A DNA stretch of 64,000 nt, taken from Idiomarinaceae bacterium HL-53. GTDB lineage: Bacteria > Pseudomonadota > Gammaproteobacteria > Enterobacterales > Alteromonadaceae. The position numbers were made by a program, and so were the translations under genes. Below are positions 57,497-64,000 of this stretch, piece by piece. Numbering within the stretch: position 1 is the first letter of the stretch; every line of letters begins with the position of its first letter. Below the pieces are notes generated by a model. The model ran no database searches. It was not told the DNA's origin and saw nothing but the letters and a program-made list of their open reading frames with translations. Where the stretch lies: contig LN899469.1 in the NCBI GenBank assembly GCA_001458075.1, positions 1,772,659 through 1,836,658 of the forward strand, written 5' to 3'.

Positions 57497-57970
57497 TTAA
57501 AAATTTTGCTCGGTTCGAATTTCGTAGGGATCAGGTATGTCCAACTTGGCGAGAATCGCTCGCTCCTTATTTTCCATGATCTCTGCGTCTTCGTCATTTA
57601 TATGGTCATAGCCAACTAAATGCAATGCCCCGTGAATGATCAAATGTGCCCAATGTTGCCATTCTGGCTTCTTCTGTTCTTCCGCTTCCGCTCTCACAAC
57701 CGGTGCGCAAACTACGAGATCACCCAGAAGTGGAATGGGTAGGTCCATTTCATTCTCGAATGGGAAAGAAAGAACATTGGTGGGCTTCGTTTTACCACGA
57801 TATTGGTAATTGAGTGCTTCACTTTCATCCGCATCGACAATACGCACGGTAATTTCGGCGACGGTAAGTGCTTCTAGCGCCGCAAAACTGCTTAACCAAG
57901 CGAGAATGTCTGCTTCGCTTGGAAGCCCAGTTTGTTCACTGGCAATTTGTAAATCTAACTCAAGATTCAC
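57497..57970 (-). CDS. ybeY: Endoribonuclease / rRNA maturation factor YbeY
   Basis: YbeY is a zinc-dependent RNase needed for 16S 3'-end maturation and ribosome quality control. The zinc site is IIHGALHLVGYDHINDEDAE-type; the visible HGALHLVGYDH gives three His ligands. TNVLSFPFE and GDLVVCAPVV are also diagnostic. GTG 57970 has GGGAG six bases upstream and gives 157 residues, the family size; the ATG 16 codons earlier lies within ybeZ and adds a basic tail. It overlaps ybeZ by 11 bases. Confidence 0.95.
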   Translation of the reverse strand: MNLELDLQIASEQTGLPSEADILAWLSSFAALEALTVAEITVRIVDADESEALNYQYRGKTKPTNVLSFPFENEMDLPIPLLGDLVVCAPVVRAEAEEQKKPEWQHWAHLIIHGALHLVGYDHINDEDAEIMENKERAILAKLDIPDPYEIRTEQNF

Positions 57971-58976
57971 TCGTCGCTCCCGATTGAATCGCCTTTTTCT
58001 TTTTATCAAAGGCTTCATAGGCCTGCACGACGCGCTGAACTACAGGATGACGCACTACGTCTGCCGCATTGAAAAAGGTAAAACTAATATCCTCAACGTC
58101 GTGCAGTATTTCAATCGCTTGGCGAAGGCCTGAACGCTGCCCTCTAGGTAAATCGACCTGTGTAATGTCTCCAGTGATCACCGCTTTCGAGTTAAAACCG
58201 ATACGCGTTAGGAACATCTTCATTTGTTCAGGCGTTGTATTTTGACTCTCGTCGAGAATAATGAAGGCATCGTTTAACGTGCGCCCACGCATGTACGCGA
58301 GAGGAGCAACTTCGATGATGTTACGCTCAATTAATTTTTCCACTTTCTCAAAGCCAAGCATTTCAAACAGCGCGTCATAGAGAGGGCGTAAATACGGATC
58401 AACTTTTTGAGCTAAATCACCTGGTAAAAAGCCAAGTTTCTCACCCGCTTCAACCGCAGGGCGAGTGAGCAAGATACGACGTATTTCTTGTCTTTCCAAG
58501 GCATCCACCGCGGCGGCAACTGCAAGATAGGTTTTACCTGTACCGGCCGGCCCAATACCGAAATTAATATCGTGTGCGAGCATCGCACGAACATAGTCTT
58601 GCTGATTCTTGTTTCTCGGCTTAACGAGGCCGCGCTTGGTTTTAATCGTTGTGTGTTTGTCTTCGTCTGGCGCGTGATCTTGTTCGAGCGCTTTACTTTC
58701 TTGTATCGCTAGATGCACTTGATCGGGCTCGATATTCTGCGAACGGCCACGCACGGGCGCGGTGTCGACGTATAAATCACGAAGAATTTGTGAGGTTGCA
58801 AGAATATTGGGTGGTGGCCCAATAATTTGAAAATGATTCTCTCGGTAGCTTACCTCGACGCCCAAACGACGTTCTATGTGCTTAATATTGTCATCGAATG
58901 GGCCACACAAACTGGCGATACGTTTGCTGTCTGCGGGCTCTAAATAAATTTCAAATGTTTCGAGTTGCGAGCTCAA
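57960..58976 (-). CDS. ybeZ: PhoH-family ATPase YbeZ
   Basis: YbeZ is a PhoH-like ATPase that works with YbeY in RNA metabolism. The 338 residues have a KH-like N-terminal region (about 20-75), then the PhoH P-loop FGIGPAGTGKTYLAVAAA (Walker A about 138-145), FIILDESQNTTPEQMKMFL (Walker B) and VITGDITQVDLP. The start is TTG 58976, with GGAG seven bases upstream. miaB precedes it on the strand by 21 bases, so miaB-ybeZ-ybeY-corC-lnt is a probable operon. Confidence 0.96.
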   Translation of the reverse strand: MSSQLETFEIYLEPADSKRIASLCGPFDDNIKHIERRLGVEVSYRENHFQIIGPPPNILATSQILRDLYVDTAPVRGRSQNIEPDQVHLAIQESKALEQDHAPDEDKHTTIKTKRGLVKPRNKNQQDYVRAMLAHDINFGIGPAGTGKTYLAVAAAVDALERQEIRRILLTRPAVEAGEKLGFLPGDLAQKVDPYLRPLYDALFEMLGFEKVEKLIERNIIEVAPLAYMRGRTLNDAFIILDESQNTTPEQMKMFLTRIGFNSKAVITGDITQVDLPRGQRSGLRQAIEILHDVEDISFTFFNAADVVRHPVVQRVVQAYEAFDKKKKAIQSGATSES

Positions 58977-58997
58977 GTAAAATCTCCGAGAGTTTCT

Positions 58998-60434
58998 TTA
59001 TTGGGGTACAAACTGTACAACACCGCTTGCGTCGGCTTGTGGCTTAGCCACTTGGCGCTGCAAGATACTTTTCGGCGTGGTATCTACACGTAGCCCCATA
59101 TCTTTCTCTTCACGAATCAATTCGCCGCGAAGTGAGTTAGGGAGGGCTTCGGTGATCATCACATCGACGAACTTACCAATCATGTCAGGACGGCCTTCAA
59201 AGTTCACCACCCGGTTGTTCTCAGTACGACCTGATAACTCCATTGGATTCTTTTTTGAGGGCCCAATCACTAAAATACGTTGCTCGGTATGCAACATCGC
59301 ACGTGCGTGACGTTGCGCTTGTTGATTAATCCTTTGCTGCAGAATTTGTAAACGCTGCTTCTTCGTTTCATCACTGACATCATCGGGCAAATCTGCGGCA
59401 GGTGTGCCAGGACGGGCGCTGTATATGAAGCTAAAGCTGATATCGAAATCAATCGCTTGAATCAAGTCCATCGTCTTTTGGAAATCATCGTCCGACTCGC
59501 CAGGAAAGCCGATTATAAAGTCGGATGAGAGTGCGATATTTGGCCGCACTTTTTTTAGCTTGCGAATTTGTGATTTGTATTCTAACGCCGTATGCCCGCG
59601 CTTCATGAGCGTGAGAATGCGATCAGAGCCACTTTGTACAGGTAAGTGCAGATGACTGACTAACTCTGGAATCGTCTCATATGCGGCGATAATATCGTCG
59701 GTGAACTCAACAGGATGAGACGTTGTGTAGCGAATTCGGTCGATACCATCGATTGCGGCAATGAAATGAAGTAACTCAGCAAAGGTACAAATAGAACCAT
59801 CGAAACTCTCGCCTCGGAACGCATTCACGTTTTGGCCAAGTAGATTAACTTCACGCACACCTTGTTCGGCGAGCTGCGCTATTTCCAATAATACGTCATC
59901 GACGGGGCGGCTTACTTCTTCACCACGCGTGTAGGGCACGACGCAGAAAGTACAGTATTTACTGCAGCCTTCCATGATGGAGACAAAAGCACTCGGACCT
60001 TCCGCAACTGGATCAGGTAAGCGGTCGAATTTCTCGATTTCAGGAAACGATACGTCGACTACTGAGCCTTTACCGCTTTGTAAGTCCGCTAACATGGCAG
60101 GTAAGCGGTGCAAGGTTTGCGGCCCGAATACGAGGTCAACAAAAGGCGCACGTGTGCGAATGGCTTCGCCTTCTTGAGAAGCGACGCAACCACCCACACC
60201 AATCACAAGATCAGGCTTTGAACTCTTTAAATGCTTCCAGCGCCCTAACTGGTGAAACACTTTCTCTTGCGCTTTCTCGCGAATAGAACAAGTGTTGAGT
60301 AGAATGAGGTCGGCGTCTTCAGCTTCGGCTGTACTTTCATAACCCAACTGAGCATGGAGTAGATCTGCCATTTTGCTCGAGTCGTACTCGTTCATTTGAC
60401 AGCCCCAAGTTTTAATATAAACCTTCTTCGACAT
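58998..60434 (-). CDS. miaB: tRNA-2-methylthio-N6-dimethylallyladenosine synthase MiaB
   Basis: MiaB methylthiolates i6A37 in tRNAs reading UNN codons. The 478 residues have the N-terminal MTTase domain with three cysteines ([36 protein letters not shown]), which bind the auxiliary [4Fe-4S] cluster. The radical-SAM motif is [17 protein letters not shown], and the C-terminal TRAM domain (about 375-440) ends near NSLRGELI. Divergent from ubiF with the EamA gene between, close to the E. coli miaB-ubiF arrangement. Confidence 0.98.
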   Translation of the reverse strand: MSKKVYIKTWGCQMNEYDSSKMADLLHAQLGYESTAEAEDADLILLNTCSIREKAQEKVFHQLGRWKHLKSSKPDLVIGVGGCVASQEGEAIRTRAPFVDLVFGPQTLHRLPAMLADLQSGKGSVVDVSFPEIEKFDRLPDPVAEGPSAFVSIMEGCSKYCTFCVVPYTRGEEVSRPVDDVLLEIAQLAEQGVREVNLLGQNVNAFRGESFDGSICTFAELLHFIAAIDGIDRIRYTTSHPVEFTDDIIAAYETIPELVSHLHLPVQSGSDRILTLMKRGHTALEYKSQIRKLKKVRPNIALSSDFIIGFPGESDDDFQKTMDLIQAIDFDISFSFIYSARPGTPAADLPDDVSDETKKQRLQILQQRINQQAQRHARAMLHTEQRILVIGPSKKNPMELSGRTENNRVVNFEGRPDMIGKFVDVMITEALPNSLRGELIREEKDMGLRVDTTPKSILQRQVAKPQADASGVVQFVPQ

Positions 60435-60469
60435 ATTCGTACTTCGCTTTGCTTCACCTAAAAGGGCGA

Positions 60470-61363
60470 TTATTTTACTCGGTTTGGAGCGGATATGCTA
60501 CCGGGTACGGGTACCCGTTGCTTGCGCAGTGCAAAATATCCGGCAACGAAAATAAGCAGTGTGCCAATCACCATATAAAACGTAATGGCTTCGCCCCATA
60601 TGAGATAGCCAAGAGAAGCAGCAAACACAACTGAACTATAGGTGAATACACCCACTTGTGAGGGTGGCGCGATGCTAAACGCTCGTGTCATCGCCAACTG
60701 GCCGATCACGGCGAGTACGCCGATGCTCACAATGAATATCCATGCATTTATGGGTACCGGCTGCCAGCGCACTAATAGTGGTAACGCAGACAGAATAGAC
60801 GCCAGGAATGAGAAATAAAAAACAATCTTACTCGGTGACTCTGTAACCGAGAGCTTACGAATCATGGTTTTAGTCCATGCCGCAAAACAGGCTGCAATGA
60901 GCGCAACAAAAACCATCGGATGAATAGATTGGGCCCACGGGTTAAGAAAAATCAGCGCGCCCAAAAAGCCGACACAAATGGTAACGATGACACGAGCGGA
61001 AATTGCCTCTTTCAGCCAAAAGTGACTGATAATGGGAATAATAAAAGGCGCCATCAAGAGCACGAGAGTGGCTTGGGCAAGTGGGATCGTCGCGATAACC
61101 CAAAAGAATAAGTACATGGCTGCAATGCCGACAAATGCGCGCAGCATATGAAGGCCGGGTTGCTCAGTACGAAATGCCGTGGCTCGTTTCCGATAAAGCC
61201 AAGGTAATAAAATAATCAACGCAAATAAATTTCGGAAAAATACTAAATGCTCATAGGGTAATAGTTCAGAAGTATGCTTAACAAGCGCACTCACGCCGGC
61301 AAAGCACATTTCGGCCAGCAAGACTAAGCATGAGGCAACAAAAAGAGGGGAGCGAATTAGCAT
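60470..61363 (-). CDS. EamA-family (DMT) transporter
   Basis: The 297-residue protein has about ten transmembrane helices in two EamA repeats. The first begins [22 protein letters not shown] and the second near [42 protein letters not shown] and [21 protein letters not shown] are the repeat-end motifs. The family exports metabolites such as amino acids; substrate unknown. It is 35 bases upstream of miaB on the same strand and divergent from ubiF. Confidence 0.88.
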   Translation of the reverse strand: MLIRSPLFVASCLVLLAEMCFAGVSALVKHTSELLPYEHLVFFRNLFALIILLPWLYRKRATAFRTEQPGLHMLRAFVGIAAMYLFFWVIATIPLAQATLVLLMAPFIIPIISHFWLKEAISARVIVTICVGFLGALIFLNPWAQSIHPMVFVALIAACFAAWTKTMIRKLSVTESPSKIVFYFSFLASILSALPLLVRWQPVPINAWIFIVSIGVLAVIGQLAMTRAFSIAPPSQVGVFTYSSVVFAASLGYLIWGEAITFYMVIGTLLIFVAGYFALRKQRVPVPGSISAPNRVK

Positions 61364-61466
61364 AGTTTGGCTGAGCCTTGGTCAACTTCGCAACGAAGGT
61401 CTATAGCTTATCATGTGCTATGGAATGGGGCATAATGCAGGAACTAAGTATTTCGGAGAAACAATC

Positions 61467-62639
61467 GTGTCAACAACCTTGCAAATGTCTGCACTTGTGG
61501 TGGGGGGCAGTATGGTCGGCGCTGCACTCGCCTTAGGCCTTGCACAACAAGGAAAGAAGGTAGCGGTGTTAGAACCTAACTTCACCACGGAATGGCATGC
61601 AGACAATCGCTTCGATTTGCGCATCTCGGCAGTGACGGCAGACAACATCAAGTTCCTCGACCAGTTACAGGCTTGGGCGCGTATTGAGTCATGTCGAGCC
61701 AATCCCTTTTTTCAGCTTTCAGTGTGTGATCGAACCGAGCAATGGCTCGATATCGGAAATGCAGCGTCGCCCACACCATTAGGTTACATGATTGAAAATG
61801 AGGTGCTTCAGTACGCTCTATATCAAGAGATGGCAGCCCATAAGTTGATCACTTTGATTCCGGGCAAGTTAGCTGAACTAGACGCCGAAAATGGCATTGC
61901 CCGGCTTTCGGATTCCGTGATCGAAGAAGTACAGTTTGACTTTGTGTTTGGGTGCGACGGTTCACAATCTCGAGTGCGCTCTGCGTTGGGTATTGGCACT
62001 ACAGGGCGTTCCTATAATCATGCATGTTTGCTTTGCAACGTAAAAACGAAACAGTCAATACCGCCCGCAACTTGGGAGAAGTTTAATCGGCACGAGATCC
62101 ACGCGCTTTTGCCTTTGGACGACCAGCATGCTTGCTTGATCGTTTATGCCGATCGCAAAGACATTTCGCATTGGCAAGAACAACATTTGCTTCAAGAAGT
62201 TTTATCTGAGCGTTTTAATGAGCGAGTAGGGCCGTTTGAAATCCAGAGCTCGGGTAGTTTTCCACTACAACGACAAAGCGCACTGCGTTATCAAATTTGG
62301 TCCTCTGCAACAGGCATCAGAGCCGCGTTATTTGGAGATGCAGCACATACCATTCATCCTCTTGCAGGGCAGGGTGTAAATCTCGGCTTTCGTGATGTAG
62401 CGCAATTCTTGTCGCTCGTGGCAAAGCATGATTTGAGTGCAAAAACCTTTGCTCGGTATGAACAACTGCGTAAGTTAGATAATGAAATAATGGCGCATGC
62501 GATGGAGGCGATTGGCTGGGGTATGCGTTCTGAGGGAGCTTTCGTTCGCTCGTTACGAAGCGTCGCAATACAAGCATTGCAGAAACTGCCAAAAGCAAAA
62601 GACGCATTAGCACTCTACGCGAGCCGCACATGGAAGTAG
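61467..62639 (+). CDS. ubiF: Ubiquinone-biosynthesis FAD monooxygenase UbiF-type
   Basis: The 390-residue flavoprotein monooxygenase of the UbiH/UbiF/VisC group most likely does the C6 (demethoxy-ubiquinol) hydroxylation. FAD-binding motifs are ALVVGGSMVGAALALGLAQQG at the start (GxGxxG-like with Ser), VFGCDGSQSRVR and the C-terminal ALFGDAAHTIHPLAGQGVNLGF. GTG 61467 has CGGAG upstream; homologues start just before the FAD motif. UbiF is favoured over UbiH because it stands near miaB and a Met-Leu-Gln tRNA cluster, as E. coli ubiF does. Confidence 0.88.
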   Translation: MSTTLQMSALVVGGSMVGAALALGLAQQGKKVAVLEPNFTTEWHADNRFDLRISAVTADNIKFLDQLQAWARIESCRANPFFQLSVCDRTEQWLDIGNAASPTPLGYMIENEVLQYALYQEMAAHKLITLIPGKLAELDAENGIARLSDSVIEEVQFDFVFGCDGSQSRVRSALGIGTTGRSYNHACLLCNVKTKQSIPPATWEKFNRHEIHALLPLDDQHACLIVYADRKDISHWQEQHLLQEVLSERFNERVGPFEIQSSGSFPLQRQSALRYQIWSSATGIRAALFGDAAHTIHPLAGQGVNLGFRDVAQFLSLVAKHDLSAKTFARYEQLRKLDNEIMAHAMEAIGWGMRSEGAFVRSLRSVAIQALQKLPKAKDALALYASRTWK

Positions 62640-62665
62640 GGAACTTAAAAGAAGCATTTCTGAGT

Positions 62666-62752
62666 TGGTGCGGAGGGAGGGACTTGAACCCTCACGTCCT
62701 TTCGGACACTAGCACCTGAAGCTAGCGCGTCTACCAATTCCGCCACCACCGC
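62666..62752 (-). tRNA. tRNA-Leu (CAG)
   Basis: Read on the minus strand, the 87-base class-II tRNA begins GCGGTGG, has the anticodon arm CTAGC-TTCAGGT-GCTAG (anticodon CAG), a long variable arm and an encoded CCA. The fifth acceptor pair is T-T, a mismatch. Last gene of the tRNA cluster. Confidence 0.95.
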
Positions 62753-62764
62753 GACTCAGGAATT

Positions 62765-62839
62765 TGGCTGGGGTACCAGGATTCGAACCTGGGAATGGCG
62801 GGATCAAAACCCGCTGCCTTACCGCTTGGCTATACCCCA
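62765..62839 (-). tRNA. tRNA-Gln (TTG), copy 2
   Basis: The 75-base gene has a TGGGGTA/TACCCCA acceptor stem, anticodon loop TTTTGAT (anticodon TTG) and an encoded CCA. It is identical to the copy exactly 100 bases to its right. Confidence 0.96.
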
Positions 62840-62864
62840 AAAGGCCCTAGCGTTTGAGAGAGGT

Positions 62865-62939
62865 TGGCTGGGGTACCAGGATTCGAACCTGGGAATGGCG
62901 GGATCAAAACCCGCTGCCTTACCGCTTGGCTATACCCCA
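62865..62939 (-). tRNA. tRNA-Gln (TTG), copy 1
   Basis: Identical in all 75 bases to the neighbouring tRNA-Gln; anticodon TTG, encoded CCA. The spacers around the two copies differ, so this is an old tandem pair or one kept identical by gene conversion. Confidence 0.96.
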
Positions 62940-62954
62940 ACAGCCTAGAAACTT

Positions 62955-63039
62955 TGGTGCGGACGGAGAGACTCGAACTCTCACGCCGTGAAGCACTGGA
63001 ACCTAAATCCAGCGTGTCTACCAATTCCACCACGTCCGC
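62955..63039 (-). tRNA. tRNA-Leu (TAG)
   Basis: The 85-base class-II tRNA starts GCGGACG, has the anticodon arm CTGGA-TTTAGGT-TCCAG (anticodon TAG), a long variable arm and an encoded CCA. Confidence 0.96.
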
Positions 63040-63053
63040 ATCAATCTTTGTTT

Positions 63054-63130
63054 TGGTGGCTACGGCGGGACTCGAACCTGCGACCCCATCATTATGAGTG
63101 ATGTGCTCTAACCAGCTGAGCTACGTAGCC
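63054..63130 (-). tRNA. Elongator tRNA-Met (CAT)
   Basis: The 77-base gene begins GGCTACG, with anticodon arm CATCA-CTCATAA-TGATG (anticodon CAT) and an encoded CCA. The fully paired acceptor stem distinguishes it from the initiator. First gene after the cluster promoter. Confidence 0.96.
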
Positions 63131-63167
63131 ATCAATTTTTGTTTCTGTGCACCTCAGCGCGGCGCGT

Positions 63168-63196
63168 ATTATGCGAATCCCCGCCCTTTGCGTCAA
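63168..63196 (-). promoter_or_regulatory. Strong stringent-type promoter of the tRNA cluster
   Basis: On the minus strand TTGACG (63191-63196) and CATAAT (63168-63173) are spaced by 17 bases and followed by a GC-rich discriminator (ACGCGCCGCGC). The Met tRNA starts about 37 bases later. The discriminator suggests ppGpp/DksA control. Confidence 0.85.
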
Positions 63197-63305
63197 CCAC
63201 TTTTCACAAAAAAAGCTGCATAAATGTGTCAATTGCTCAAAAAATAGATACGACTGCTTTAAATGTGATCAATTCCAACAAAAAAGAACGTTCACTTTCC
63301 ACACA

Positions 63306-63983
63306 CTAGAACGGAAGTGTTTCGCCATTGCTATGCCAAAACGTGCCACTATTCTCAATGCTGAGACCATCGATTCTTGCTCTCAGGCGTTCAGCCGCCG
63401 TTTCTGCGCTAATGTCGCCTGCGTGGTTTACCATATCGGTTTGCACAAAACCCGGGTGAAGGAGCGCCACTGCGATACCATCTTCTTTCAAATCATGGGA
63501 TAAGGAAACGCCCGCCGCATTGAGCGCCGCTTTCGACATACGATAGCCGTAATAACCGCCGCTACCATTATCAGTCATAGACCCCATTCGACTCGTAATG
63601 AGTCCAACTCTACTGCCTTTCTTTAAATGCTTTTTCAAAGCAATCGTGAGTTGTAACGGCGCCAAAGCATTGACTTCAAATTGCTTCAAGATTGCTTGTG
63701 TGGGCGCATCTTCCAGCGATTCACGCGTTAAAATACCCGCATTTTGGATAAGAATATCGATTTGCGTGTTGTCGAGTGCAGAGATTATTTTATCCCCCGC
63801 TTCTGCTGCAGTAACGTCGACCCCTTCAATGATCGCCACGGACTTCGTCGCTGCGAGCTCTTTTAGCGCATCAGACGGCTTTCTACACACTGCCCAAACC
63901 GAATCACCTTGCTCTGCATATTGGGTTGCGAGCGCTAAGCCAATGCCACGATTTGCGCCTGTGATTAAAATCTGTGAACTCAT
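63306..63983 (-). CDS. SDR-family oxidoreductase (C-factor-like)
   Basis: The 225-residue short-chain dehydrogenase has the NAD(P) loop ILITGANRGIGLALA (TGxxxGIG), IDILIQNAG, the catalytic Ser in VGLITSRMGS and YxxxK in YYGYRMSKAALNAAG. HPGFVQTDM follows. The layout resembles the csgA/C-factor and YciK-like single-domain SDRs; substrate unknown. GGAGT lies before the ATG. Transcribed toward the tRNA cluster with the tRNA promoter beginning 110 bases past its stop. Confidence 0.9.
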   Translation of the reverse strand: MSSQILITGANRGIGLALATQYAEQGDSVWAVCRKPSDALKELAATKSVAIIEGVDVTAAEAGDKIISALDNTQIDILIQNAGILTRESLEDAPTQAILKQFEVNALAPLQLTIALKKHLKKGSRVGLITSRMGSMTDNGSGGYYGYRMSKAALNAAGVSLSHDLKEDGIAVALLHPGFVQTDMVNHAGDISAETAAERLRARIDGLSIENSGTFWHSNGETLPF

Positions 63984-64000
63984 TTAAGACTCCTGCTGTG

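Noticed and set aside
62640-63305. tRNA cluster as an integration site for a mobile element
   Set aside because: No integrase, direct repeat of a tRNA 3' end or foreign gene lies beside it; the flanking genes are ordinary.

Overview
The window is core chromosome of a marine-type gammaproteobacterium. The best guess is Alteromonadales, probably an Idiomarina-like genus. This rests on very high similarity of the housekeeping proteins to E. coli-type orthologues, roughly 50% GC, an extracellular S8 protease with a GlyGly-CTERM tail, and the local gene order. Taxonomy is inference; no search was run. No CRISPR array, insertion sequence, integrase or complete prophage is visible, and no gene-free stretch exceeds 300 bases.

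Layout. 1-9600 is the most accessory part: the end of a membrane protein, a lipoprotein plus 2OG-Fe(II) oxygenase pair, a 1331-residue secreted subtilase, an IPNS-like oxygenase overlapping a hotdog thioesterase, and fadE with a FadR-type operator over its start site. 9700-16400 holds a DUF3108 protein, purMN, a GNAT/C39-peptidase fusion, wrbA, yjdM, an M48 lipoprotein protease and dapB. 16500-21500 is carAB-greA. 21500-22370 is a small divergent pair of phage-type DNA-binding proteins around a perfect palindrome, the only island-like element. 22370-39000 is the long translation and RNA block: yhbY, rlmE-ftsH (with a sigma32-like promoter), folP-glmM, tpiA-secG-tRNA-Leu, tRNA-fMet-rimP-nusA-infB-rbfA-truB, rpsO, pnp, nlpI. 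A Sel1/zincin protease gene overlaps the end of nlpI.

40200-61400 lies on the minus strand and carries envelope and cofactor genes. In transcription order they are an EamA transporter, miaB, ybeZ, ybeY, corC, lnt, a small membrane protein, leuS, lptE, holA, nadD, rsfS, rlmH, mrdA, rodA, mltB, rlpA, dacA, dat, ybeD, lipB and lipA. Divergent ubiF follows, then a five-tRNA minus-strand cluster (Met-Leu-Gln-Gln-Leu) with a strong stringent-type promoter, and an SDR gene at the right edge.

Functionally the window joins three blocks that are separate in E. coli: dapB-carAB; the nusA/pnp/ftsH region; and the lipA-mrd-leuS-lnt-miaB-ubiF-tRNA region. Together they cover pyrimidine/arginine precursor and purine synthesis, translation initiation and ribosome maturation, RNA decay, peptidoglycan elongation, lipoprotein maturation, LPS transport and lipoylation. 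Several genes appear to start at TTG or GTG (carA, rimP, ybeZ, pnp, purM, ubiF, nlpI, ybeY); those starts were chosen from Shine-Dalgarno position and family alignment.
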